Positions 40,198 to 51,595 of a DNA stretch of 64,000 nt are shown one piece after another. Below the pieces are notes generated by a model. The model made no database searches and was not told the origin of the DNA. It saw nothing but the letters and a program-made list of their open reading frames with translations. Source of the DNA: Branchiostoma lanceolatum (taxonomy: Eukaryota; Chordata; Leptocardii; Amphioxiformes; Branchiostomatidae). How positions within the stretch are numbered: position 1 is the first letter of the stretch; the number at the start of each line of letters is the position of its first letter. The stretch is from the NCBI RefSeq assembly GCF_035083965.1, contig NC_089726.1, positions 7,321,501 through 7,385,500 on the forward strand, given 5' to 3'. The translations under genes and the position numbers were made by a program.

Positions 40198-42150
40198 GGT
40201 CCCGAGTACAGGTCAGCCTCGTGTTCAGCACACTTATCGATAAGAGAAGGGATGACCCTTAGCCAAATTTTTGGAACATCTCAGGCTCTAAATACCACCA
40301 AAGAAGTTGATTTTCCAAAACGCCGAGTCACGGCCGTGCGTGCATTTACAATACTCGTGCATGGCATGCATGTAAGTTAAGTATACATACACTCCAACGA
40401 GAGTTTGTAAACGCGCCCGGTTACGATAACGCGATGCACTTTGAACCCTTCCACTGCTACCCTCTCTAGGGGAAAATGTTAAGTCATGCTTGCATATGAC
40501 GACAGTAAATCCACGTCGCCGTCGGTGCCTGGCGAAGACGTCCAAATGTTTGCACAGAAATGACGTAGACTACACAAAACTTTGAATCTTTGCGCGCAGA
40601 TAAGCATAACGCGTTTTTAAAACAGCTAAGTCATGATTGCATGTAACGTTAGATATGACTTACAATACCCACGCCCCTTCGAAGGGCCAAGGTCTTAACG
40701 TACACCAAATGTTTGCACTTTACATGACTCAATAGTGTCAGAACGTACAAAGGAGCTATCGACTAAGAATGACAATGCGTATTCTTTAGCTGTCAGTATG
40801 TATATATTGGATTTGGAACAATGCGATTGCAATAGAAGCGTACAAGTCGAATGAGCAGTACTTGAATGGCGCGCAAATTACATACAGACAATAGACCCGC
40901 GTGTGACTATTTCATTCTTTATGTTCCCTTTGCACAACTTGCCTTTCGCTAACTTATCCAACAAGGTGTGTATTGTGCATTGTACATTTGACTGTACAAG
41001 TGGCAATTTGTCGTGGTTTTCCACTGCACATTAACGCAATAACTGATCAGACTATCAGACAAGTCGCTCAGATTTGTTTATAGGGTAATGATTAAAATAA
41101 AGCGCGACAAGCGGCTCTTTTGTGTGTCATCACTTGTTGTTGACATCCTTATGCAATATGTAAGTTATGTAAAAGAGGAGTCAACCCGACAACCGAGGTA
41201 TCTCATGACTCGCCGTGCCTGTCCGTTAGTACTATCACTGCATGCTGGTTATCTCCAAACAAAATGCACAGGCCGCTACAACGCTTCAAACTTGTTACTG
41301 CAACGTCCAGCTCGCACAAGAGAAAAAAAGAAAATCCACTGTTTGACCGTACTAGTGTAGCGTGTGTTTGCGTCGGTCGGTGTTGTGCATGCCGACTACA
41401 CGCGACTACACAACGTACAGGAGACTCGTAGGCAGTCCACAGGTACAAAATGTGCCCGTATATCATACTATATGGTCCAAGGACAAAATAAAGCTGGAAA
41501 GGTACGGTGAAAATCTCTTTCACGTGCAGCACCGTGTATCCAACATTGACTTACCCGTCTTGTTGAAAATATACCTGACCGCATTATAGATGGCGCGAAA
41601 AGAAGAAACTGACAGCCGTAACCAAGGGTCAAAAATGTGCATCCCGTTACTACAAGCTAAAGAAACTTCACCTCTTATTCATAACATAGATACGTAGTGT
41701 ATCTAACTGCGCTAACCGTAACTTTTAGAAAAGTTGAAATACATAATGCACTTACCGATGCCCAGATGGTCCGTCTGACTCGCAAAAGTGGCGCGGTTAG
41801 ATTACAATTCGTCCTTGAGGACCTTTTGAGGCCGTGACTAAGTGCGAAGTCATACGACCGCTCGCTCGCTCGCTCATTGGTCGATACGAGAAATCGTAAA
41901 CATGATGCAAGGATTCTGACCAATGAGGAATAGATTTGGTGGAGATCAGAAGATACCGATTTTACATCGCCAATTGAATTTACATTTCAGATTATTTTGT
42001 ACAGGTGTGTGAAACTCGTTAACCAATACACGAGAGCGATGAGAAAACCAAATGTGTTTTGTTATTGCCTAGCTAGCTCCACAGAGTGGGTAAATACGTA
42101 AGAGATCAATTAGATTGAGGATGTATGGTCATGGCAACGGACGATTTGGT

Positions 42151-42470
42151 ATACAGTCAAACCTGCCCATATGCATAGTCACCAGACTCACCACTAAGGG
42201 GACTTGGAGAAAACGGTCAGAGTAGACTATAGGTGGCCACTTTGGACAGGATTCTTGATATTAGGACCATGAGAAAATACTGTAGTCTAAGGGACCACTG
42301 AAAAGTGGCCACTGTTTGTACAAAGGTTGTTTCGCCTATTGTCCCTATCTCCGTAGCATACTATTCACTCTATTTGCCCAATTTCTCACTATTTGTTCCA
42401 GCGATCCACGTAGCCTTGTAGAGGCTACTTGCTGCAGGGGTGGTCACCAGAACGGGTTTGACGGGTGCAC
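42151..42470. mobile_element. Diverged MITE, ACAGTCAAACCTGCC family
   Basis: The left end TACAGTCAAACCTGCCCATA is intact. Internal GTGGCCACTTT and AGTGGCCACTG blocks and a GGTGGTCACCAGAACGGGTT end (about 42434) resemble the complete copy at 55831-56276. Confidence 0.55.
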
Positions 42471-42551
42471 TACGTGACCATTCAGAGTGCACTGTTCTCT
42501 ACTATCTAAGTAGAAATTTTTGGCTGGCGAGCAAAAAAAAACTGACCAAGT

Positions 42552-42622
42552 AGAAAGCCCGATAAAAACGCCTCAAAAGACGTCCAAAACAAGTCGGACC
42601 CTAACGTCTGCTTGGAGAGTAT
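42552..42622. mobile_element. Half copy D of the hAT-like foldback family
   Basis: AAAGCCCGATAAAAACG, AAAAGACGTCCAAAACAAG and CGTCTGCTTGGAGAGTA match the right arm of copy B (43081-43275) with substitutions. The left arm is missing. Confidence 0.6.
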
Positions 42623-43080
42623 TTGTGACCTTCTAGCGACTAGCATTTAACAAATGCGGTCGAAGGTCGTTTGCACTGTGACGCCGGCTTAGCCAAATGT
42701 ACACAGAAATGTCATAGAGGTTAATTTGAACTTGAAGATAAAGGTTTATGTATTAACTTGTCTATCCCATACAGGTGTACGAAAACGCCCAGAAACTCAA
42801 TGCAGCTTCTATCCCGAGTAACGGTAACAGATTAAGGAACGCCGTCCGGTGTCGCGCCAAATTTCGGCCCCCGCCAGACTATGGCTCCGTAAGGGTACTG
42901 CGCGTGCGTAGAGCTAAGGTTGATGTAAGGGTTAATGCGAGTGTGACGCGCTTCTCTTCCTTCAGGTATACCGGAAACCTCTAAGTGTCGGGCCAAAAAT
43001 TCGGCAGGGGCAAAAATTCGGCTTCACACTGGCAAGTTATAGGTACGTATGGACGATGATACACCATGATTGTGGTACCA

Positions 43081-43275
43081 TGTACTCTCCAAGCAGAGGA
43101 ATGGCTCCGGCTGGTTTTTGACGTGTTTTATACGTTTCTGTCGGACTTTCTACGTCCTCCCGTTTCCCTTATATCGCTAACCCATACAAGAAAACGGTAC
43201 AAAATAGAAAACCCGACAAAAACGAGAAAAAAAGACGTCAAAAACCAGCCGGAGCCGTTCCTCTGCTTGGAGAGT
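43081..43275. mobile_element. hAT-like foldback MITE, copy B
   Basis: ACTCTCCAAGCAGAGG at the left and CCTCTGCTTGGAGAGT at the right. The inverted arms continue inward for over 40 bp (GGCTCCGGCTGGTTTTTGAC and its complement). Flanks TGGTACCA/TGGTACTA agree at 7 of 8 positions. 195 bp, non-coding. Confidence 0.75.
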
Positions 43276-43481
43276 TGGTACTAAGCCCGCCCTTTGACCC
43301 GCCCTGTACCTATCTAAATTTGTGTCAATCAGCTTTGTGTGGTCAAGAACAAACCTGCCCCTGTTTGTCTGGTCTCCGGGCCCACTCCTCGCGACATGCA
43401 AACATACTGTTTAAACTAGCTGTAAACCTGTCGGTTAAACTTATCAATGTCCAGCTCTAGCTATATATAGTCACAAGCGTC

Positions 43482-43640
43482 GTCGGTGTGGCGCAACGGC
43501 TAGAGCGTTGGACTTAGAACCAATATAGGTCCGGGTTCGATGCTCACCATGCCGTCGACGTTGTGCCCTCGGGAAAGGCGCTTTACACGACCTTCCCTGG
43601 CGGTGGAGTGACGCCCACCAAGCCTTTTCGGCTAGGCTAA
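43482..43640 (+). mobile_element. tRNA-derived SINE
   Basis: A-box-like TGGCGCAACGGCT, B-box GGGTTCGATGC (43533-43543) and family tail TTGTGCCCTCGGGAAAGGCG then CTTTACACGAC. A C10/A12 homopolymer pair follows at 43657-43679. Confidence 0.7.
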
Positions 43641-44048
43641 TCGGTCCAAAAGTGTGCCCCCCCCCCCAAAAAAAAAAAACAGACTACGGCTTTGGTGCGC
43701 AACATCTAGATCTGCCGACAATTGTATATTTAATAGAATAAAGGAATCGTCAACACACCGGTGTCGTTTTGGTCTTAATTCTCGTGTTTTCATTACCTCC
43801 AAGAGAACTGAGGTATTGTTTTCGGTCTGTTTCTTTCTTTCTTTCCTTCCTTGTTTGTTTGTTTGTCTGTCTTGGTGTGTGTTCAAGTTTGTTCCCTCTG
43901 GCCCGGGTCCAAGGTTTTACCCGGACTGAGTTGTAACCGGAGACTGGCAGGATGTGAAGGTTGAGGTGACCTGCCTCCAAATTTCTTCAGCAGGAAGTGA
44001 ACGTTGTCACATGGCCAACACTCAGGACCCCGAGGATGGCATGTGCCC

Positions 44049-44182
44049 TACTCTCCAAGCAGAGGTTGAATGGCCAGATCGTCACCGTTTTATCATACTC
44101 TGTCAGAATGGGCTAGCGACAAAAAAAACGGCACATGATAAAACGGTGACGATCTGCCCATTCAACCTCTGCTTGGAGAGTA
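44049..44182. mobile_element. hAT-like foldback MITE, copy C
   Basis: 134 bp with terminal TACTCTCCAAGCAGAGG inverted repeats. Arms of about 48 bp pair with one or two mismatches (through GATCGTCACCGTTTTATCAT). Perfect 8-bp target duplications ATGTGCCC lie at 44041-44048 and 44183-44190. This is the cleanest copy in the window. Confidence 0.85.
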
Positions 44183-44379
44183 ATGTGCCCGAGAGTGAAG
44201 CTTGTGACGTGGGAAATGGACTGTGTTTGTGTTATATCTTGTCAAGAAGTTTATAAACACCCTGAATATTTCACGGAGGTATGAGATCTCCGATTTCTTG
44301 TTTCCTGTGCATGTTTAGTTTTCTGGTTATTGTCATGTTGCGATGGTTACAGTATTTGAGAAAACGGCAACCATCCAAA

Positions 44380-44890
44380 TAGAATGGTGACCAGAAAACA
44401 AAACTTTCAAAAGCTGTCCGGAGGCCTCTAGCGATTTTCTCCGGAACTACAATTACATGACTACATAGTCTGGCACTTGTGAGTCCGCTACAGGCCTTTT
44501 GATATTGATATTAAAAACATTACATTAGAATAAGAGATATCTACCAGACACCGACAGATACCAAAAATTGATATCAAACATAGACACCGGATATGTATAT
44601 TTTTTTTAAACTGCTAAATCAGAACAAAAGATATCTGCCAGACACTGATAGACAAAGAAAAATCATGACCATGTATCATAGCATCTCCAGAACATGAGAA
44701 ACAGAACCTGGAAGTTCTGCTGCAGCGCCATAGAAGGTCGCTAGACGGCGCATAATCGTCCCTCATTTTGAAAAAACTCTTATCCACGTACCAAAGATCA
44801 TGCAGATTCATTCACAGGTTACCGGTGAAAAACAACCGTCGTCGCCAAGCCGTGTTGCTAAAACTTTTGTTTTCTGGTCACCATTCTAAT
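44380..44890. mobile_element. Candidate composite element with 25-bp inverted ends
   Basis: TAGAATGGTGACCAGAAAAC then AAAAC near 44380 is inverted as GTTTTCTGGTCACCATTCTA near 44868. The interior includes a diverged piece of the 6.1 kb dispersed repeat (44640-44820). It could also be two unrelated half-elements. Confidence 0.45.
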
Positions 44891-44951
44891 TGGAAAGGGG
44901 CTTAACACGACTATCGCACATGGAACAAAACCACAAACGGCACCTACGCTA

Positions 44952-45115
44952 AACGTGGCGTCGAGTGGCACAATCGGTAGGGTTCGCCCAGATCCCGAGT
45001 TCGCCCAGAACCGAGAGATCCCGAGTTTGAAACCATTGATATGCCCTAGTGTTGTGCCCTTAGGAAAGGGGCTTAACACGACTATCGCACATGGAGCAAT
45101 TGTCGTATTGAGGTC
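44952..45115 (+). mobile_element. tRNA-derived SINE with duplicated tail
   Basis: Head TGGCACAATCGGT with degenerate B box, family tail TTGTGCCCTTAGGAAAGGGG then CTTAACACGACTATCGC. The same tail occurs once more at 44891-44927, suggesting insertion into or next to an older copy. Confidence 0.6.
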
Positions 45116-45669
45116 ACTAAGTTAGCGCCAAAAGGCAGCCGCTCCAGACCCTTGCGATCTAGCCCCGCCAATCGTAAGCTCCTCGCAATTCAGCCCCTGG
45201 CTGCGAAAAGAGAGTAGTCGGCCCTCCCATAATGATAGATACTAATAAAGACAAAATGAACTCACCATGCTACCTCTCCCGGCTTGCGCATGAAGCGTGG
45301 TAGATCCAGGTTTACCGGTATCCGCGTTTGGGACTCAAAGTCTTAGCAACACGGCTTGGCGACGACCAAAATATCAGACAGTCAGTTAGATAAACAGTTG
45401 CTAAACCACGATTGATATGATATTAAGCTATAACGTAGAAACCCGTGTGTAATAGATAGTTTAAAGCTTTTCTGATTACGGTAAGTCACGGGTATACGGC
45501 AGACAAAATTAAAGCCGTCTGCGACACAAGGCAGCCAGCCTACTATGTCTGCATGATTACGCAAGTTTCGGTGCAGAAAAGAAATTAGGTCTTCCGCCAC
45601 TCTTCACGGTTTTAGGTCTTTTGTCACGCGGTTGTTGCCACCCTGGCAAGAAGAGCGAAGGAAAAGGTG

Positions 45670-45880
45670 CGGTTACCGGAAGTGATATAGTGATGGTATA
45701 TTGTAAAAGGGGGATGTTTGTGGTGGCTTTATATTCGCCTCTTCGCCGCGAATTTAAAACCACCGCGAACAGTTCCCCCTTTACAGTAAAACCCTGTATG
45801 GTAGTTTCAACCGCGAACTTTTAAAAACCCACCGCGAAAACTCCCCATCGCGAATATTTCCCCCTTTTACGTGCTTCTGT
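45670..45880. repeat. AACCACCGCGAAC dispersed repeat
   Basis: Several CCGCGAA blocks in both orientations (CGCCGCGAATTTAAAACCAC, AACCGCGAACTTTT, CATCGCGAATATTTCC) between inverted GTAAAAGGGGGA / TCCCCCTTTTAC. A related copy is at 46790-47005 (TTCGCGGGGATTTAATTTCG, AAAACCACCGCGAACA). Confidence 0.6.
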
Positions 45881-46376
45881 ACCACTTTACTGTCTTGTTG
45901 TGTTTCCGGTCAGTTGGCCGCTTGCCATCAGCTTGCCAAAGTCAATGACCTCTGTGTCGTCATTGTGTTATGAAATGATGCATGGTGATGATGTAATCAC
46001 GTACCCAGTGGTATGCAGACAAGACACAATACCGTGAGACAAGCGTAACACGACCGCAGGAAATTCGTACACTTTGAAGGCCTAAAATATCGCACTGCAC
46101 TGGGAAAATCTAGCGTCGTACAAACGCCCATTTTCTTGAAGTTATAGTTTTCAGAATAGAATAGAATAGTTAAGTACTCATTGTATTGATTGTCTTGTCA
46201 TTGTTGCCATGCATTGTACCATGTACAACTGTCGAGCAATAAAGTTCATTCATTCATTCTTCACTAAGACTGTCTCCCAGCACGACGCGTGTAATAGCTG
46301 AGCACCTTTGCATCAGACTCATACGCCTTATACAGTAATGTGTAATAGTACATGCTGGGTGCCAGAATAAGTTAAT

Positions 46377-46399
46377 TATCTCCATGAAAATGGAGATAT
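46377..46399. repeat. Isolated hairpin end of the 6.1 kb repeat family
   Basis: ATCTCCATGAAAATGGAGAT is a self-complementary terminus followed by TTTTTGGTGTGTCTGTG, matching the ends of the repeats at 7011-7045 and 33580-33602. Confidence 0.5.
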
Positions 46400-46789
46400 A
46401 GTTTTTGGTGTGTCTGTGTTTCCCAGTGCTCCACTCGGAGTAATATATGAATGAGACCTTAAAAAGTTACGGTATGAATTATCATGCCGCAACGAAACAA
46501 AGCCCAATGTTAAACAACAGGGCTCAATGCAAAATGATTTATCTATCATCATCATCATCGACAATAGCTCGTATCCGAACATTGTATCCGAGTCAGGTTC
46601 AAATTGGCCTCGGTTACGTTGTTGCTGTTCCTGGGTGGCAATGTCTGGTGTGACTGCCCAAGCCCAGAGCTCTATGGAAGTGTTGAGGGCATTTGTACAG
46701 GGCAGGGTGGGTGTTTCTGTCTCTTGGCTTCTTCCTTCTCCTTTGGCTTTATCTATAGGTCCGTCTAAGATACTAGTACACTCCAATAC

Positions 46790-47005
46790 AAACCAGCCAT
46801 TTTCTTACTGTATGCAGAAATGTTCGCGGGGATTTAATTTCGCCGTAGCGAAAACGTTGAGTGTTCGTGGTGGTCCTGAGTTCGCGTTTGAAACAATAGT
46901 GGCGCTACAGTCACACAATGGAACGGCTTTTCGCGGTATTTTAAGTTCGCAGTGAAGACTTCACTGCGAAAACTGCGAATATAAAACCACCGCGAACACT
47001 TGTTC
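46790..47005. repeat. Second AACCACCGCGAAC repeat copy
   Basis: TTCGCGGGGATTTAATTTCG, GTTCGTGGTGGTCCTGAGTT and AAAACCACCGCGAACACTTG. It is diverged from the copy at 45670-45880, and the two point in opposite directions. Confidence 0.55.
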
Positions 47006-47064
47006 ATTTAGAATGTCACGTCACGGAAGAAGAAAAGTGTAAAAGTTGATTATCTATCTTGAGC

Positions 47065-47070
47065 TTTATT
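47065..47070 (-). terminator. Polyadenylation signal of the lipocalin gene
   Basis: Minus-strand AATAAA about 325 nt downstream of the lipocalin stop codon, with no competing signal closer that I noticed. Confidence 0.5.
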
Positions 47071-47395
47071 GATGAAGCAATCTGTATTGAATTATCATAT
47101 GTACGTACTAGTATTACATACTATATTATCATGCTTCGTAGGATTGGGTGTAAATCCCGGAGCAAACGGTAAACCATAGCTGACCATTACTGTCAACAAA
47201 TAGACGGAGTAGCTACAACTGGATACGAACTAAGTGCTTCCATTTCAGACACATCAGTGACAAAGAGTCCTTGCACAGAGGAAGGACGACGATGGACATC
47301 GTCCGAAACATTTTAGACGAAAGATCTTCGTTTTTGTCAAGTGGCATTTACATGTGACTCTTCTGTCAAGAACAGAAGCATGCTTGATGATTGAA

Positions 47396-49258
47396 CTAAA
47401 ATATTTTAGGATGGATCCAGTAGCTTTCCTGATCGTCCTCGGACACCACGTTGCTGGAAGGGTCATGATCCAGCGGGGTGGGGACGGTGGTGTTGGTCCC
47501 GTCACAGTTGTTCTGGTCCGTCCACTTGAACTTGACTGCATCGATCTTCAACTTGGTCAGCTCGTACACGATGTCCCTCAGCAGGTATTCGTCTGTAGAG
47601 AAGAGATCGCACACACTATTTGATATACCTTCACAATATTCAAAACGGATCGGAATAGAACCAAATTAACGTCATGAAAGTTGACGATCTGAGAAAATAA
47701 AGAGCCTAAAAATAGAGGCTGTACATGTCTACCATCTTCAAAAGCTGTACCACAGACAGAATTTCGAATCCTTTGAAGTATCGCACTGAGAAAGGCAACA
47801 TTGACTTGTATGGCTCGTGTATTTGGCACGCACAATGATTAATTGACAAAATCCAAAGCAAGAAAATCCTTTTTGTACGGCAAGAGAAAGTGCGGCAAAA
47901 TTTGGAGAATCTGGATATGTAATGTTGGTGGACTCGCCGATATATTTGAGTTCCCAATGTGTAAGGCTGGGTAGCGATGCTAGAAGCGCACTAGAACTGA
48001 CAAGGCCGGATTCCAGGCTAAAGCCCCCCTCTCACACCCGCGGCACGCTGGCGGCGTCGCTGTGGCCGATCGAATTGACAAAGCATTCAATGAATTTCAT
48101 CGACAAAAAATAATCTTTTTAAGCTTTATGTGTTTTGTTGTCTTTTTGGTCATACTTGTACGTTTTGAATGATATTCCCATTATAAAGTCAAGGGTAACA
48201 CAATTCTAGTTTAGGACGCAGCGACGCCGCCAGCGTTCCGCGGGTCCAGTGAGAGGGGGGCTTTAGTCTGTTCTCTCCTTTAGTCGGCTACTCACCCAAC
48301 GTGCGTTCCCTCCCCAGAATCCAGGTCAGTTCTAACCTGGCCACGCCCCAGAACAGGTTGACACAGGACCACACCACGGAGTACTGATTGTAGTCTGTGT
48401 TCAGTACCCAGTACGGGCCTGCTGGCATGAAACGGCTGAACCGGACCTTAAGCTTGGCCGGTTCCGCGGGGTCCGGGGCCCAGGCTACTCCAACTGCCTT
48501 AGTCTTGTCTCCGCAACACTTCTTCTCGCCTTGGTTCAATACCTATGGGTTACGAAAATATATAGAAGAGCCATGGTTAAAGAAGTATACAGCGTTGAAC
48601 CTTTTACAAATGCTTAGTGTGTGGTAGCAGCTTTCTTGGTGAGTTAAACAAAAGGTTCAAACTACAATATGCTGCAAATGAAAGAAATCAAACTTTATAG
48701 ATTATTAAGTCACATCCATGGCAAACGCGTAACGCTTACTTTTCTTACAGTAGAATATTTCTCTCTTCGCATAGATTTTCCCGGTTTCGATCGGGGAGCT
48801 AGCCCCCCGACCGAAACCTCTGCTTGGAGCATAAATGTATCTTACAGTCGACACCCCCCCCCCCCCCCGAAGACTGTTAGAATTACCCAGCCCTCACACA
48901 GTAACCTGTTACGCAATCACTGCCAGTGGACTGAAAAACGCTCTAGCAAAGATTTACATTTCAATTCGCAAAAATTTGCATGTGATTTTCCATCCATTTC
49001 CCGAAAAATGCGACAAAAAATGAGACATTCTACCTGTATGGTGCTGTCTTCAAGAAGAGAGTAGTTGGCCTGGACGCACTTCAGACCTTTCTCGAAGATG
49101 GTCGGAAATCGGGCGATCTCGAACCAGCGTCCCAGGTACGCCTCCACGGAGAAGTTAAACTTGACCGGGACGTCGGGACATTTGCCCCAGTTGAAAACCT
49201 GACCCTGAGTGACCGAGACCGCACAGGAGAAAATCACGAAAGCCACGAGCTTTTCCAT
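47396..49258 (-). CDS. Apolipoprotein-D-like lipocalin, 222 aa
   Basis: Three exons, 49258-49034, 48542-48296 and 47592-47396, join in phases 0 and 1. Residues 1-19 (MEKLVAFVIFSCAVSVTQG) form a signal peptide. The ApoD-like start GKCPDVPV leads to the lipocalin GxW block YLGRWFEIARFP (GRW at 43-45). Next come QANYSL, FMPAGPYWVLNTDY (structurally conserved region 2, TDY) and ELTWILGRE (region 3, Arg). Sequons are at N35 and N65. Expected product: a secreted eight-stranded barrel carrying small hydrophobic ligands. Compared with vertebrate ApoD (about 189 aa in total) the C terminus is extended by about 30 residues, Asp/Glu/Thr-rich. The introns carry a full MITE (48009-48264) and a foldback fragment. 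Confidence 0.9.
48009..48264. mobile_element. Complete MITE, CTAAAGCCCCCCTCTCAC family
   Basis: The left end CTAAAGCCCCCCTCTCAC and right end GTGAGAGGGGGGCTTTAG are perfect inverted repeats, with further inverted GCTGGCGGCGTCGCTG / CAGCGACGCCGCCAGC. 255 bp, non-coding, inside the lipocalin intron only about 30 bp from an exon. Confidence 0.8.
48770..48832. mobile_element. Truncated copy E of the hAT-like foldback family
   Basis: TTTCGATCGGGGAGCTAGCC then CCCCGACCGAAACCTCTGCT and TGGAG. The arm GACCGAAACCTCTGCTTGG matches copy A (39314-39457). A second short palindrome (TTCGATCGGGG/CCCCCGACCGAA) is present. It is followed by a C16 run at 48854-48869. Confidence 0.55.
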
Positions 49259-49427
49259 CTTGCATAAAAAGCAGGAGCTCCGTCTTCTTGTGTGTGCAAG
49301 CAACCCTGACAAACTGATACTGACAGAGATTGTTTTGCAGTGTCACTCTCGGTTAAAGAAATAAACTTCTGCCTACGCTACAAAACGAATCTGCTGAGTA
49401 ATGGAGGCTACACAAGGGGGTATAAGA

Positions 49428-49532
49428 GTAGCCTGATATCCAAAACTACCATAGCTGCCGAGTCTCTTTCGTACGCTTCGCAAATAGATGAAAGATACTC
49501 GGCAGATATGATAGGTTTGGATATCAGGGTGA
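49428..49532. mobile_element. Complete GGATATCAGG foldback element
   Basis: The arms 49431-49470 (CCTGATATCCAAAACTACCA.. CTGCCGAGTCTCTTTC) and 49488-49529 (GAAAGATACTCGGCAGATAT.. TTTGGATATCAGG) are inverted around an 18-nt loop. Halves of the family occur in the caspase gene at 21108 and 23300. A smaller AAGGAGG/CCTCCTT inverted pair follows at 49563-49600. Confidence 0.6.
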
Positions 49533-49539
49533 TATAAAA

Positions 49540-50095
49540 TCCCCATATTTGCTATCTCAGTGCAAGGAGGCCAGATATACGTATATTTAACCTCCTTACT
49601 CAGTGCTAGGAGTGGTATATGAATATTCATGTTTCTGACGGCGACAAAACCCTTCCAGAGCCTTCCAGAAGTTAGCTCATGGACCAGGAATTGTGTTTTG
49701 GAGCCTTGCCAGTCGTGTGATAAACATGTGAGCGTGATGACATCTGGGAAGGCTTGCCAGGAGTGCTGACAGGTCCACCAAGTAAAACAGAGCTCCGAGT
49801 TCCAGCCCACGGTCAATGTTAATCCTTAGGACTTAAGGGGTACCTAGAGGGCAGTAAGCTACGGTCCATATTGTAGCCAATCCAAGCGTCGGAGAAATAT
49901 TCCCATGGTAAGAGCCCAAAAAAGGCAACTTGTGACCTTGCACACACCCTTTACAGGATTATATAGACTGGTGCATGAACTGTTATATAATGGGGGCATG
50001 GAAAGGGGTTTAAAGACCCAGTCAATATGGATTGAAATGTAAAGTTCTTTAAAGTGAGTAAGAAAACATCACATTATGAAACAAAACATCATGAA
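49540..50095. other. Intergenic spacer, lipocalin to Brambleberry 3' end
   Basis: Nothing recognisable except the small AAGGAGG inverted pair. The lipocalin promoter presumably lies at 49.26-49.6 kb but no TATA element is obvious on the minus strand. Confidence 0.4.
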
Positions 50096-50103
50096 ACATA
50101 TGA

Positions 50104-50109
50104 TTTATT
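50104..50109 (-). terminator. Candidate polyadenylation signal of Brambleberry
   Basis: Minus-strand AATAAA about 1.7 kb after the stop codon. The region 50.1-51.78 kb is AT-rich and gene-free, as expected for a long 3' UTR, but earlier signals cannot be excluded. Confidence 0.35.
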
Positions 50110-51483
50110 TCCACCATCACAATAAAAACAAGCATATAAAAGAACCAGTGAACATAATGACTAAATTGGTCAGAACGTATTATTTGTCATAACTCCATAG
50201 TGTAAAGAATACTGCAGTGTGATATAGCAGCAGACGCACAAGTAGCTTGAAATGCTTAGAATTAACGTTCTAATTTCACCTACTCAACAATTGCAATACA
50301 ATCCCATGAAAAGTGGAAAATGTTGAATCAATGTCAAAATTGGACATTTAAAAGATATCTACAAAATGCTGATAAACTATAGGTGATACAAGGCACAAGT
50401 TCTATTTACATGTAAAATGATCAAATAGAACAGTGTACAAAGAAACATGCACAGCTACATGTACATGAGCACAATGTTGGAACTACTTTCTTCATCTACA
50501 AAATAAAATGCAAAATACACACTAAATACCAGTATCCACCTTATCAACAAATATTTTAAAACTACTATTAAAAGATGTAAGTACAAATCTACTTGGCAGT
50601 GATCTTGATTATATAAAAGACATAACATTTAAGCACTGTGATCTTAAAATGAAGTTCTGGTTTTTGATATCCACTCTTTTCTGGGACCACTTCGCCAAAG
50701 AAATTTAAATAAAAACTTGCACCCAATCACCACAAGAAATTACCAAAAATGCACTCAATTCAAGAGAAGTTTTCCTCCCTGTATGGGGATAAGGGGGTTA
50801 AAGCACCTGCCAGGGCAGCTCAATTTCTTATTTCAGAAAGTCTAATTTCTACTTGTGTGAAGGTGTTTGTAAACAAATGTTGGACCCATTTAGGCACTTA
50901 CAAACTAGATTGCACATTTGTAAGGAAAGAAGACAGAAACATGTATTGAAAAGCCCAATAAATAGTCTCAAAAGATAAAGTAATGTCAGTTCACTAATAG
51001 CATATACAGGCACTACTGAGTCAGAATATCCACAGAATGTGTTTGAGTTGATATGTACAAGGCACTGGGTAGGAGAGGGGCAAAATTCCACTCCAACGTC
51101 TTGAAATGACAGGGAAACAATAAATAAGACTTGCAAAATGTCACAGCAGATGCCCACATGTTTGTTTTTCTCCTAATGTTTTGAAATTCAGATTCTTCAA
51201 CTTTTTAGAAGAGAAGTTACACCTTACCATTGGACTTTTCATAATGGAATGATTGAAGTTGTTAGCACTACCAGGAACAGTACATGGCACAACATGAAGA
51301 CAGAAATACAAGAATAAAACTTAACAGTATTTGTTAGAAGAGAGACATTGAATCTCCCATGCAACACAACTTCTTACAACAAAACTGCAAAATCCTCAAA
51401 GAACTGCTTGAATGTATTAATATAGAGTGAAGACTTTGGTTATTAAAAAAAGAATTCCCCAGCAAAAATATCATAGGGTCGTG

Positions 51484-51562
51484 TAGTACAGAGTTAGAAC
51501 TTTGTTCCAACACTTTGAGGCATTAATTTTGTGTGTTGGAACAAAGTTTTAACTCTGTACTA
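51484..51562. other. Strong hairpin in putative Brambleberry 3' UTR
   Basis: TAGTACAGAGTTAGAACTTT.. GTTCCAACA (51484-51512) pairs with TGTTGGAACAAAGTTTTAAC.. TCTGTACTA (51534-51562). The stem is about 29 bp with one mismatch (a G-U pair if transcribed on one strand) and the loop about 21 nt. Confidence 0.65.
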
Positions 51563-51595
51563 TGTTAACTACCAAGTTCATCTGTGTTAGTCATT

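Larger units (their letters stand above)
37674..41756 (-). other. Possible SLC26 5' UTR intron and upstream non-coding exon
   Basis: The SLC26 start codon is preceded by a TTGTTGTAG acceptor at 37681, only 7 nt upstream. A strong minus-strand donor (GGCATCG|GTAAGTGC) lies at 41756, with a CCAAT box about 120 bp further upstream (near 41877-41881). Together these suggest a non-coding first exon at about 41757-41850. An alternative donor (GCATG|GTGAGTTC) is at about 45268. Confidence 0.3.
38510..47040. other. Gene-poor repeat field between SLC26 and lipocalin
   Basis: No exon of a known family is recognisable apart from the possible SLC26 leader exon near 41.8 kb. The interval holds several MITEs, SINEs and foldbacks listed separately. 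40.2-41.7 kb and 46.0-46.4 kb show nothing else. Confidence 0.5.
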
